Made by a program: the position numbers and the translations under genes. Below, piece after piece: positions 18,230 through 28,834 of a DNA stretch of 64,000 nucleotides. The stretch comes from Tigriopus japonicus (lineage: Eukaryota; Arthropoda; Copepoda; Harpacticoida; Harpacticidae). Location of the stretch: NCBI GenBank assembly GCA_010645155.1, contig CM021322.1, positions 3,828,905 to 3,892,904 of the forward strand, in the 5' to 3' direction. The notes beneath the pieces are model-generated. The model was not told the origin of the DNA. It searched no databases and saw nothing but the letters and a program-made list of their open reading frames with translations. Within the stretch, counting starts at the first letter, position 1; every line of letters starts with the position of its first letter.

Positions 18230-20209
18230 TCAAAGGTGAAGTAACAAAGAAATTTGCTCGGGCGTCTTGCCCATGATAGCTTTGGGATTGTCGTAACCAC
18301 TTTTGGGATCCATCACGGATTCAAAGATTTGGTCATAGGAAGCCACCACAATCCCCATTGAACGTTTGTAAATCTCCCTTCTCTGGCTAGAGGAGATCAA
18401 ATACTTGGATTGGGCCATGAGAAATTCTTCCGGATTCACCAAGAACGTATCTAATCGATGCATAAATTGCTTCAAAGAGCCCGAATCCATGCCCGGAATT
18501 TGGGCCAAAGGACCCTCATGCTCACCACTGATCAAACTGCAAATGGGTTGGATCCCAAGATTGGCAATGATTTTGCTCGTCTGCTCAGAAGTCAGGGTAT
18601 CAATTCGAAGATCGATCTCACTCTGAATCATGGTCAAATGATCCTCGGTCCCATGATACAAAGATAAGGTCGAATGGATCTGATAAAACGAGTTCAACAA
18701 GAACACATCTCGATCAGTGGTCGGAAATGGAGCGGCCACACTTTGAAGAGACTCCAATAAAGGTCGGAGAACGGTGTCGATCACAGTATGAATCTTGGGT
18801 GTGGCATCCTCCGTCATGGTGGAACTGGCCAAGAGGTCTTTTAGCAAGGCCAATAGTTGCAATGTGCAATGATTGGGCGCCAAATCCGGATTGGGAGCTT
18901 CGGCTTGAGCCACACTCTGCGACACCGTCGAAATCAGGGCTTTGAAGAACTGCTTATTGGCTAATTGCTCCAAACTCGCCAGTGTCTTCATAAGGGTCGA
19001 TCCTTTGGGCGTAGCCAAGGCCATGGTTCCGGAATAGAAATGCAAAAGGTTGATCAACCGGAACAAGGTCAATGGACTGGCTTCCAAGAGCAAGATCTGT
19101 TCCACCCGATTGGTGAGAGGTCGGCAAATGTCCTCGGTGATGGAGCCAATGCTCTTGAGACACGCTTCTTTGCGCTGAGCAATCCGATCATCTCGGAGTA
19201 ACAAATGCAGATTCTCATTCTCCGTGGGGATCTGCAAATGAATCCACGCCAACATATCTCCCACATATCGGGGAGGATCATGGGCGTGGAGCTCAATGGG
19301 TCGAGGCGTACCCCCCTCTCCGCCCACGGTCAAAGCATCGATGAAAGCTCGAACCAAGGCCAATCGTCGACCGCCACAATAATCCTCGAGCACGAGGTTG
19401 AAGAGGTCGGGACGTTCCTGCAACCATCGCATGGCTTCGGGTAGCAATTGGGCTCGACTGGGGCCCAAGGCCTCGATGCTTTGACATTGGGCTTGAGCCC
19501 ATTGAAAGGTCCTTCGCAAGGCCACATCCGAAACCTCTTGGATTCGTTGAAGCGTCTCTTGAGCCGTCAAAACCTGGTCATCGGTCGCCGGATCTCGATC
19601 CTGGAGCCAATTCTGACATTGAGCTTGCACCCTTCGAACGTGAGTCAAGGCTTGAAAGAAGCCTTCGCCAGGTTGACCCTCGATAAGCGTCCTTTCATCA
19701 TCGGCTGAGAGGGCAAAGGCCGCTTGACAACACGCCAAGACCTCTTGTTGGCGTCTCAATTGAGCGCTTTCGCGCTTCAAGGCGTTGGTGGCTTGGATCA
19801 AATCCCGCGTTTGACCTTTGGTCTTGTCCAAATGGGCCTTCATATCCTGAGACTTGATTTTCATGTCCAAGATGCGATCGGAAACCTCTTCCAGACCTTG
19901 ATTGAGTTGTCCAAAGTCGTGGAGAAATTGCCGATGAATCTCGAGGGATCGTCGTTCGATTTCGCCGCGTAAAAATCGACGATGGAACAAGGAGTTCTCG
20001 GTGAAAAAGTGGGACAGGGCGTTCAAGGAGTCGAGAGTGGTCTTATCGCTTTCTAATTCGGCCGAGAGGATCTTTTGGAGTTTCCGGGCCAAGATCGAAT
20101 CCGATGAGAGATTCACTTCCTCTTCGTCCCCTCCACCGGTTCCACCCGTTCTTGTTCCCGTTCCACCGGCCATGATGGGTCCTTCGTTGGCAGGGCCCTC
20201 TTTTTTCAT
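18230..20209 (-). CDS. COG6: Conserved oligomeric Golgi complex subunit 6, single exon
   Basis: One open frame of 659 residues starting at ATG 20209 (MKKEGPANEG); human COG6 is 657 residues. COG6 is part of lobe B of the COG tethering complex, which handles retrograde vesicle docking at the Golgi and so supports glycosylation enzyme recycling. Seen: the N-terminal family signature LARKLQKILSAELESDKTTL, LNALSHFFTENSLFHRRFLR, a long helical region with DRILDMKIKSQDMKAHLDKT, then QERPDLFNLVLEDYCGGRR and the C-terminal MDPKSGYDNPKAIMGKTPEQ. A Gly/Thr-rich stretch (MAGGTGTRTGGTGGG) near the N terminus looks disordered. No introns, unlike the vertebrate gene. Confidence 0.95.
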   Translation of the reverse strand: MKKEGPANEGPIMAGGTGTRTGGTGGGDEEEVNLSSDSILARKLQKILSAELESDKTTLDSLNALSHFFTENSLFHRRFLRGEIERRSLEIHRQFLHDFGQLNQGLEEVSDRILDMKIKSQDMKAHLDKTKGQTRDLIQATNALKRESAQLRRQQEVLACCQAAFALSADDERTLIEGQPGEGFFQALTHVRRVQAQCQNWLQDRDPATDDQVLTAQETLQRIQEVSDVALRRTFQWAQAQCQSIEALGPSRAQLLPEAMRWLQERPDLFNLVLEDYCGGRRLALVRAFIDALTVGGEGGTPRPIELHAHDPPRYVGDMLAWIHLQIPTENENLHLLLRDDRIAQRKEACLKSIGSITEDICRPLTNRVEQILLLEASPLTLFRLINLLHFYSGTMALATPKGSTLMKTLASLEQLANKQFFKALISTVSQSVAQAEAPNPDLAPNHCTLQLLALLKDLLASSTMTEDATPKIHTVIDTVLRPLLESLQSVAAPFPTTDRDVFLLNSFYQIHSTLSLYHGTEDHLTMIQSEIDLRIDTLTSEQTSKIIANLGIQPICSLISGEHEGPLAQIPGMDSGSLKQFMHRLDTFLVNPEEFLMAQSKYLISSSQRREIYKRSMGIVVASYDQIFESVMDPKSGYDNPKAIMGKTPEQISLLLHL

Positions 20210-20379
20210 ACTCAATCACGAGCGATGCTTTCAAGTTTTTTTCTGTTTGCTCAGAGTCTTTTATTTTGATGACATGTCTCGTTTCTCAGGGTGACATTTT
20301 TTTGACCGAGTTGCCACGTTTTCCGGTGTGAAAAACTCGATGCAGAATTTTATGTTTTTGTACCGGAGATGGCAAGTCT

Positions 20380-20845
20380 AAGAAATCGTTGAAATGTATC
20401 GGCATCACATGACCAATATTTTCTTTTAGATTTTATGTCACTAACCGTAGATAGGATTTTGTAATGGAAGAGCACCTTTCTTAGAACCTGTGCTCATTGA
20501 AAAGGTTGAAATTGTACTGAAACTCTCGTCCATTTCCTTTGTTTCCTTCTTGTCTCACACGCTCTTTCCTGGATGGTGTGCCGCCTTTTTGATAGTGATG
20601 GGTGGATTCGAAAAATTTGTTTGGCAAACAGCCGAAAAACATGTCAAACAGAAACTGGATCAAGTAAGAGGTCTTAAAATCCTACTTTGGTCTGAGAACC
20701 CTTCGGCAATGTTGGATGTGGTTGAATAAAAGAAATATATCTCAGTTTTTTTGTTTATGAAATCATCCAACATAGAAAGCCAAGACCAAGATAACGACGT
20801 CGAATTTGGGGTCAATCCAAAACGTTGTAGAATTAATATTGAAGT
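20380..20845 (+). repeat. Dispersed repeat family A, copy 1
   Basis: About 465 bp that reappears at 34160-34635 at high identity. It begins with AAATCGTTGAAAT and ends near TTGTAGAAT. Both copies keep a reading frame of about 70 codons containing KFVWQTA and KHVKQKL, although the copies differ by indels. No terminal inverted repeats were seen and no protein family was recognised. It may be a fragment of a transposon or a duplicated gene piece. Confidence 0.65.
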
Positions 20846-20849
20846 AAAT

Positions 20850-23800
20850 AGAAGTATAGAAATTCGTTCCTTTTTTCGCAAAAGTACATTTTTAAAATGC
20901 TGTAATAAAAGGTCCAAAGGTACTAGTTACTTTTCAAAGAACAAAATGTCTTTATGTTATTGTTTCAAAAGCTGAAAAAAATAATAGCCCCACCATTAAA
21001 CAAGAATACGAGTTCGAGGGGCGTTGTAAAAAGAATGTAAATGGCTTAATAACTTGAGAACAAATGTGCAACCACTCCTTGAAGCAGGTAACAAAGGAAT
21101 CTTCAGGGATGTTTTTGCTAACCCCGCAAAGAGTTTCCTTGAGGCCTTCCAGGCCTTGGATGTTGTTCTTTTCCAGTTGTTTTTTCATAGTGGGAACAAC
21201 CAAAAGTTGCAAAGTGTCATATCCGAATTACATGGTGATCAGTCCATATTTTGGACCCTGCTGTTATAGATTAAGATTTTGGTCTTCAATTTTTTTCACC
21301 CGTCTTCCAGCGATCTTGTGAGGCACAAATAAGGCCTCAGGATCCTCCAAACTCTTCCACAGGAAAGGCCCCTCCTTGATGAAATCGTCACAACCGTCAC
21401 TCATCTTTTCGACTCAACAAGGTCCCTCACAGGCTCAACATTGTTAACCAATGACACACATTTCCTCTAATCTTAACTTCGTTGACTTTTTGCGCCCACA
21501 TCTTACTTCACTTTTTGTCAAATTCCGCAAACTTGACTAAAATGGAGAGCCTCTACTCCCTAGATACCATTCAATGATTTGATCAACCTAATGGTTTTAT
21601 GAAGCTGGTGGCTTTTTTAATCAATTTTTACCAAAACTTGGTCGTTCCTTACGTAAGTTTCTTACTTTGGCGAACCCAAGGGAGCAGCAGCATAAAGCAG
21701 GTTTGGTGAAATGAAATAGGTTCCCGTTTTTCCTTTTTGTTTGATCCTTGATTATATAAATTGATTGTATTTTTATTCTTCATCATTATACAAGCCCTTT
21801 TAAATCAGTCAAGGGACTAAAAAGGACTGACAAAGTGATAAACACCTTTTTTAAGAATTAGCCCAACTTGAACCCAGAATGGGCCCCCGTGTACATTCAA
21901 TTGTATGTAATTTGCGAAAAATACGTGACATTAATGACTGTAAATATCCAATGTGTGATGGAACACGCAATAAAGATTATTATTATACTAATACGTAAAA
22001 AACAGAAATTACTGATTCCAAGATGTTCTTTTTCTAATCTCCCAACCACCATATCCGGTTCTATAGTGACTCGTTATTGGTCAGTGTATTTTATGTAGCA
22101 ACTTCCAAGAACCCTTAGAGTCCTTATTCTTCCAATTTTATTGAATCTAATGAACAAATAAACAAAAGATCAAATTATATTTTGGTACTTTTTGTTAAAC
22201 TGACAAATTTCCACAAACAGGCCCTTTTCAATATAAGTACTTTTGTAACGAGTGATTTGCAACGCCATTCCTATTTTCTGAATAAGGATTCTAGAGTAAA
22301 AAAATCCTCATTATTAGAGAAGGATTGGGAACTGTAATACGTTCCCTTTTTCGAGGAACAACTAAGGCCCTGTATTCTAATACATTGAACTAAAAAAACA
22401 TTGAACTTAAAAAAAATAAGTGAAAAACATGAGGATTATATCCTGGATTGTGGATTTGACTGAAAATGTTTCTCAAGTCTTGGGGCTCAAGAAGGTCAGG
22501 ATCACGCAGGACTGGGGCTAAGGGTCCTTCAGGACCAGAGGATCATGTCTTTTCATTGCAGGGATAGGCTCTACGTGCTTGATAGGGTTTGATTGATCTT
22601 CTTAGTTCTTAGATCCCTTGGTCCAGGAATTAACAATCAAATTGAGTCAAAAAATCCACACAATTCAATCTTGGTGGGAGCATTTCATTCTCAAGACTTT
22701 GAGAGGGTCCATGTAATCCGGGTTAGACAGTCAGATCACCAATTTGGGCTGACTGAGTTGAAAGGCAAATCAAAATATTGAGCCCCCCCTGAGCCATTGC
22801 TTGTAGGCACACCTGATATGTTTTGAAGTCATCTTAATTTGTTCTTCATTTGATGGAATTCTTGAGACTGAGGACTTCTTCTTTCTTTGTTCTATGTGGA
22901 CCTTAATGCGAACGCAGATTCCTCTTGGAAAGGAATCAAATTTACCCCAGAAACTCTCCTCTGGATCAAAATGGGGATTTTTATCGCGCTCATCCATTAG
23001 ACAACTTGAACAACCTAAGAATATCTTATCTGCCCTTGAATTATCCTGAATTAAAAGACACAACCATATAATAAAAGAAATTCGAGGATGGACCATCATT
23101 TATAGAACAATGCCAAGGTGACACAACCTAAAACAAACTTGATTTCATACAAAGTTTGGCATGTGTTAGTTAAGTTCAGGATAATACATGGATGGGTTCA
23201 ATTGTAAGTTCAAAGATATTAATAAGACGTTCAAATCGGATAATAGATAAGCTCGGAAAACCCCGCTATTTTGTTGTTGATAATTCAAGGAATGGTAAGA
23301 TATTCATTCTTAAGTTGTTCAAGTTTTGTAATGGATGAGCATAAAGAAACTCCCCGTTTTGGTCCGTGGGAAAGTTTGTTCTTTTGTGGAAAAGAGGAAT
23401 TTGGGCTCGGATTCCGGTCCATATTCGTTCTTTTTGCTTTAGTTAGGTCTATCACTTCCCAAGGTTGTAGCAGGTAACCTAGTCATCATTAGATTTGATT
23501 TGATCACTTTGATCGTCATCTTGTAGAAAAGACACCTTGTGGGGGGGTTCATTCGCACTCCATGATGTGGTCATTAATTCATTCACTATTTCATTCACTC
23601 GTTCTTGGCTGAACTTAATGTCTTCGAAACACCCACATCAGACTGATTTTGGGGCGTGGGGTTGACCTTTACCAAGGCTAGGACTTGGCTGGACCCGCTT
23701 GAAACACAGAAAACCCCGATTGGCGCACTATCTTTTGGACTCTTGGTCGATTTCCGTTTGATTTTCCACTCCCAACATGGCCGTTTGTACTTCTTGTTTA

Positions 23801-23880
23801 CGAACTCTCGACCTCATCCGTGTGAGGTTGCGAGCTAGGAAATTCCGCGAGTTCGTATCCAGTATTTATACTATTATATA
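20850..23880. other. Intergenic, no gene recognised
   Basis: Three kilobases of AT-rich DNA. Open frames up to 109 codons were read on both strands and none is protein-like over its length. No tRNA, clear element ends or long inverted repeats were found. Confidence 0.4.
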
Positions 23881-23884
23881 GGTT

Positions 23885-24000
23885 ATCCCTGGTTCAATGC
23901 TAAATTTTAACTCCGAAGAGTTAAGTTTGGAGGGTGGCAGTTAACTGGGATCGAACCCCAACCTTCCGCACGACAAATACGCACTACGCCACGCCTCACC
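23885..24000 (-). mobile_element. tRNA-derived SINE
   Basis: On the minus strand a tRNA-like head carries an A box (TGGCGTAGTGCG, 23980-23991) and a B box (GTTCGATCC, 23948-23956) about 25 bases apart, with the T-arm followed by a tail containing AACTCTTCGGAGTTAAAATT. That tail recurs at 35686-35725 on the plus strand, showing a dispersed family. RNA polymerase III would read it on the minus strand. Confidence 0.6.
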
Positions 24001-24435
24001 CCTTGACTTCTACCAATACGTTTGTTTGGGCAGGCTTCAACTAGTCGCTGATGATGAACGGCCCTTGTTGCCCACAATGAAATTTCACGACCGGCTTGCT
24101 CTAGTATCTCCACTTTGGAGCTCTGTGGTAATTTTGCCGAGGGAGGGTGTTTAAAAAAAACTCACCTCAATGGTAACTACTGATGCGTTTAAAAGTCGAT
24201 TTTTGCCCAAGTACTGCAATATTGGTCCTTGCTTAGGTTTTGGGTTTGAAAGGTTACCACAGTCCGATGTTTTATCAAGAGGTAAGAGACATAAACCCTG
24301 AATCAAAAATAGCAGCACTTGACTCCCTTAACTCGGCGGTAGCTTACCTCCGAGGTAAAGCGTTTAAAAAACTGTCCTTTGGTCGCCGACGTTCCCAAAA
24401 GTTTTTTTGATATACTGCCAATTACGTGTGTTCAC

Positions 24436-24950
24436 AAAGCGTGGTAAAAAGGTCACAATAAATAAGTCACGTTAAAAAGGTCACGCTAAAAAGGTCACCG
24501 TAAAAAGGTCCCAGACCCACGCAATTCTGGAGGTAGCCAAGGGGGTAAACCCAGGGGCCCTGGGATCATCCTTGGTTCAAGATTGTCCAATGGGACCAAA
24601 AATCCAGGGGAACAAAATTATGCTAAGGCAAAGGTCTCATAAGTAAAGTCAATTGGAAGTCATTCCCACCATATTTTTGGACCATGGTCACAACCCGCCC
24701 CGGATCCGGCAGGCCATGGAGGAGGGTGTTCTCTCACCCCTGGGTAGTCAAAAGTTCACCCTTTTTCGAGATCTGCCCATGGGCTTCAGAGATATTCTGG
24801 TTTGAACACATTTATGTCCATGGAAATGATTTTTCACCGTGACCTTTATACCATGACACTTTTACCTTCTGACCTTTTTACTGTGACCTTTTTTTCCTCG
24901 GGACCTTTTTACTTGTGACCCTTTTGCTTATGACCTTTTTACCTACAATC
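24436..24950. mobile_element. Fold-back MITE with GTAAAAAGGTCAC subterminal repeats, inserted in repeat B
   Basis: The left arm repeats TAAAAAGGTCAC about four to five times; the right arm holds the same unit in the opposite orientation about five to six times. Flanks are GTGTTCAC (24428-24435) and GTTTGCAC (24951-24958). Repeat B copy 2 at 36070-36085 reads ACGTGTGTTTACTCCCA without the insert, giving an empty site with GTGTTTAC once. The centre (24520-24830) is unrelated, non-coding DNA. Confidence 0.6.
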
Positions 24951-25105
24951 GTTTGCACTCCCATTTTTTAAGTTCAATACTGCCATATTCTGCCACATTT
25001 GAGCGAAAATGTTCTCGTTCTGTTTGTCTTTTTTCCAAAATTTTCGATCTCGTTTTTTAAGTCGAAAATATTTGATCTATTTTTTAATCCAAGAAAATAC
25101 TGTAC

Positions 25106-25403
25106 CATCAAAATGTAGGCGAATTTGAGAAGGTCCAAAATGTCTTTTTCTGTAGTGGAACCAATCTGAAACGACATGGCCAATCCTTGGTCGCACTGAT
25201 CCACATTGTATCCGTCCTCTTCGTTTTCTATCATGATGAAATGTTTAAAACTTGTAATCTTCGGGCGCTCTAATATTGCCAATTGTATTTGATTTAAGCT
25301 GCTAATACGTTTTCTCAGACTTCGGCACCAAATTGAAGCATGTTTCAAGAAAAAACCGAGGTCGTTGCATTTCCAAGAATGTATGTCCGACGCGGCTCTG
25401 GTT
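25106..25403 (-). other. Exon-like open segment inside repeat B, family unknown
   Basis: Minus-strand segment open through 99 codons, bordered by an acceptor (TTTTCAG at 25404-25410) and a possible donor (GTACAG at 25100-25105). It contains ENEEDGYNVDQCDQGLAMSF and EKDILDLLKFAYIL. The copy at about 36230-36530 keeps these motifs nearly unchanged but has at least one frameshift near its 5' end. No known domain was recognised. The open frame continues past the donor to a stop at 24974. Confidence 0.4.
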
Positions 25404-25959
25404 CTGAAAAGAAATCACAAATATCAGTTTTTTTCCTGAATGGAGACATTTGAACAAACGGACATACACCCTAACACGAAATTTTGCCCTAATTTTGAAT
25501 CAAAATGATTTCGTGATGTTAGAATATATTTGAACACCATAACATCAAATATAACGTACCCCCAACTAGTCTCTCTATCCTGGGACAAATTGACTAAATT
25601 GGAAGGTGAGGACGACTCAAAGATTGTCCAGATTTCTTAAAGTGTCTCTCCTTTGCCTAAAATGTTAATGAATGGTTGAGATTCAACAAGTTATTGAATA
25701 AGGGAAAACGGTCAAATTTCATTTCCCAAACCACTCCCCTTTCTCTAGGACCTAGGATTGTTTGATTCCCGCCATTCATTCTTTTTACAACAAATTAAAA
25801 TTTGCAAAGAAAGAAAAAGAAAGGTAATTGTTTTACCACAAAAGGGCGAATTCCTTCCTTCTATGCTCTCTTCAGTACATAAGTTTGAGAAGGCACAACT
25901 TTTCACTCCACCGTTCGATTGAGCTGAAAATTGAAATGCGTCGTCTACTGAATGCAAAC

Positions 25960-26235
25960 CAGGTCTTGTTGGCGGAAGAAAGCTATTGAATTAATCCTTC
26001 TGGAAATCATAATTCTCACCGCTAGCCTCCCACTCCAGTTTTCAGTGCTTCTTGACTTAATGATGCTCATGAGCTCTCTGTCGCACCGATTTTGGTCTCT
26101 CTGACCTGGGACAATCCACCAAGCTTCCAGTGTCATTGGGAAGCTTGTTGATGTTGTAAACTGTCCCGCGGGCAATGCAAAACCTCCTTGCAATCAAAGA
26201 GTGCAAGCACTTTCTGATGAAGAGTCTTCATTGTA
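25960..26235 (-). pseudogene. Relic of a Tc1/mariner-like transposase, helix-turn-helix region
   Basis: One minus-strand frame reads IARGTVYNINKLPNDTGSLV followed by DCPRSERPKSVRQRAHE, the pattern of the second helix-turn-helix and linker of Tc1/mariner transposases. In-frame stops follow at once and the catalytic DDE part is not visible. It is a decayed fragment without coding function. Confidence 0.5.
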
Positions 26236-26451
26236 ACCTTGTGGATCACAAGACTGTGTGACAGCAGATTTCCATACATGAATCCACAGCCACAGATCAC
26301 CAGATACTTTTGGTTTTTTTTTGCTTTGCTTGGAAAGAGCGGGAAATTCAAATATATTGATGTTTTGAAACGTGTTAAAGGATTTATGACGCATACTGTA
26401 GCTTCCCAGTGCTGAATTATGTGGCCAAATAGTTGACTTGGTTCATGTGCA

Positions 26452-26601
26452 GATGAAGGAACTACTTATCAACATTGCAAAGACCTCTTTTGTAAAGAGA
26501 AAGAATCCCTTGTGCCAAATTTTGTTGTTGAATCCAAGGACTGGAACAAAGAAGACCGAGAGAAAATCATCAAACAAGTGAATTGTGGTGGGCTTTCTTG
26601 A
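26452..26601 (+). other. Short coding-like segment, unrecognised
   Basis: An open frame follows an acceptor-like GTGCAG and has a protein-like composition, with SLVPNFVVESKDWNKEDREK, up to a TGA at 26599. A GTGAAT donor-like site lies just before the end. No family was recognised and no partner exon was found; it may be a gene relic. Confidence 0.25.
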
Positions 26602-26639
26602 TTTACATATATAATTTACGAGTGTTTTATGCACGATTG

Positions 26640-27252
26640 GATATTATACAATGACGCTTTGAACAAAGAAACAGACCAAGAAGACTTTTCTTTATACTTG
26701 TCATCATGAGGTTTTGGCAGAATTGTTTTTTAAACATTATTTCTGCTTACCTCAATAACTCTCCTCTGGGAATATTTGTGTTCCAATGGTCAATTATTGT
26801 AAAGCACACTCCAGAAACTGTAAGACGGATTCCTTATGTGCTCGGAAAGATTTTCGCCAATGATATTTACTCTGAAATCCAAGAAAGAAATAAGGACATC
26901 AGGTACAGATCATTAGCAGAACTTGGAAAATTACATTCAAAAGCTTGAAAAAGCGCCAACCGTGCATTTTTTAGTGAATTTCCTTGGACTAGTTGTTGTC
27001 ATTATTGTTGCTTTTGTGAATTACATTGTTAATAAATGTTTCCTTCCTTTTTTGTTACTAAACACCATGAATTGTGTTGCCCTCTTCTAGCAAAATGCGG
27101 TCGACGCGTCGCACTCCAGCTATAACGTTCTCCACGACAAAGCATAAGCCACAGAGTTCCTAGAGAGGAGACGCTAGGGCAGAAAGGCCTAACACTTTGT
27201 TGGACAATTTTCAGGCCCCAGCTCACCTCTGGCTGTGACGTTTTCCAAGCAG
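26640..27252. other. Intergenic, nothing recognised
   Basis: An 80-codon plus-strand frame at 26706-26948 was examined and has no identifiable domain. Confidence 0.35.
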
Positions 27253-27592
27253 TTGTGCCCAAACCACAGACCATATAATGGCTAGACCTCGCTTTGTGCG
27301 AGAAAAAGGTGGACAACTTTGCTTCATCAGCTGGTACATAACACTACACCCCAAAATGGTGGGAATTTTGAACTTTTCAAAATTTTGCCAGCGTGGCCAA
27401 ATCCTGAACAAACTCAACGTACCGTACGTACTTTGTTCTTGACGCGAGCGAACGTCGTTGCTTCTGAGCACGCGGTCGCCCTGAGATTTTGAAGCTAGCG
27501 CAGCTGGGCTAAGTGGTGTCACTTTTCTCTCGCCGACGGTACGGGCCAATGCGACATCTAGTCATTATATGATCTGTGGCCCAAACACAGGA
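27253..27592. repeat. Inverted-repeat pair around about 265 bp
   Basis: CCACAGACCATATAATGGCT at the left faces the reverse complement of a near-identical stretch at 27556-27592, giving arms of about 35 bases. Probably the remains of a small inverted-repeat transposon; target-site duplications were not readable. Confidence 0.4.
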
Positions 27593-28018
27593 CTGCCAGG
27601 CTTTAGGGAAGCCTCTCGGCCCCTTTTGCTTTGAAATTCAGCCACTTTCGGCCACAAAATGAAAAACAATCACTTACTGAAAATGGCGCTTTCGCCTAAA
27701 ACTAAAATCGATCCGTCAAATGATTTTACTCTTATCGGTTTTTTTTTGTTTTTATTTTCAAAAAAATGAAAACTGAGTAAATACTGGAAATATTTAAGCC
27801 TTCAGTTTAACACCAAAATTTGGAAAAAATCGTCTGAAAAATATTTTTTTTCACAATAAAGCAAACTGCAATTCCCTCAATCAACATTTGGTCCAGCCTC
27901 CTAAATAACATTCCTAATTCCAACATTCCCAAGAAAAGATACTTTGCTTTACAATTGTTGTCCAATTAGAATAGAAATTTGCTAACACAATGAGCAATAA
28001 CACTATTCAATCAACCCA
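27593..28018. other. Intergenic, nothing recognised
   Basis: AT-rich DNA without supported features. Confidence 0.35.
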
Positions 28019-28026
28019 ACGATCAC

Positions 28027-28699
28027 TAGGGCTGATTCTCGAGAATTCTCGAGCGTGAATTCTCGAGAATGTCTCGAAAAAAATCGAGGATCGAAAATTC
28101 TCGAGAATTTTTTCGAATTCTCGACAATTTTCGAGAATTTTTTATTAGATTACTCTAGGTTATATTTTGGAATTGATGGCAAAACCGTTTCATTCAAAAC
28201 GAAAGTTTCAAGCAAAAGAACAATAGGAGCCATGAGCAATGTTATGGTACATTCGAACAAGAAAATAACTCGTGAACCAGCCCAAACAAAATCTAACTGG
28301 CTTCTCTGTCCAGATTCGAGGCAAGATTCCGTGTCTGATTTTTTTTTCGAGATTCTAATGGCTGTGGTGGTGTGTACAAGAAAACCCGGTTTTGGAAATT
28401 ACAGCTGAGCAAAAATCCGAAAATGTCCGAAGTTTTAACAATGTCAGTAGAACGTTTCAGAATATTTCAGGGATGAAATTTCAGAAATGATTGTCCGTGA
28501 GGTCCAATCATTGTTTTTCACACTCATGTTCATATTGATTTTGGTATGAACTTCAAAAAAAAACCAATTTCAAGTCCTTTGGAAGCTTTGAATGTACATT
28601 TTTTTCGCTATTTTCACTTTTTCTCAAATTCTCGAGAATGCTCGAGAATTTTTCTCGATTTCTCGATAATAGAAATTTTCGAGAAAATCGTCAGCTCTA
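28027..28699. mobile_element. hAT-like MITE with TCTCGAGAA repeats, 673 bp
   Basis: Ends TAGGGCTGA and, on the other strand, TAGAGCTGA, flanked by ACGATCAC (28019-28026) and GCGATCAC (28700-28707), 7 of 8 identical. Both subterminal zones carry many copies of the palindrome-rich motif TTCTCGAGAA in various forms. There is no transposase; the interior has only short open frames. Confidence 0.65.
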
Positions 28700-28794
28700 G
28701 CGATCACTTACGTTTGTTTCCCAATGCACTTTAACGAAGACTCAAATGTGATTGAAATACAGGCTCCCATCCGTTCTTAGTATTATTCAAGTCA

Positions 28795-28800
28795 TTTATT
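28795..28800 (-). terminator. AATAAA on the minus strand
   Basis: Canonical polyadenylation hexamer 35 bases after the stop of the exon-like segment ending at 28835, which supports that segment as a true gene end or its relic. Confidence 0.4.
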
Positions 28801-28834
28801 TGTCCTAGTGATTGATCATAATCGTTTCATGATG

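Larger units (their letters stand above)
24368..25745 (-). repeat. Dispersed repeat family B, copy 1 (with a nested MITE)
   Basis: Shares long similarity with 36010-36845 and, for its right part, with 44560-44955. Relative to copy 2 it carries an extra ~515 bp near its left end, described separately. On the minus strand it includes an exon-like open segment with splice consensus at both ends. Either a multi-copy gene fragment or a transposon with coding content. Confidence 0.6.
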
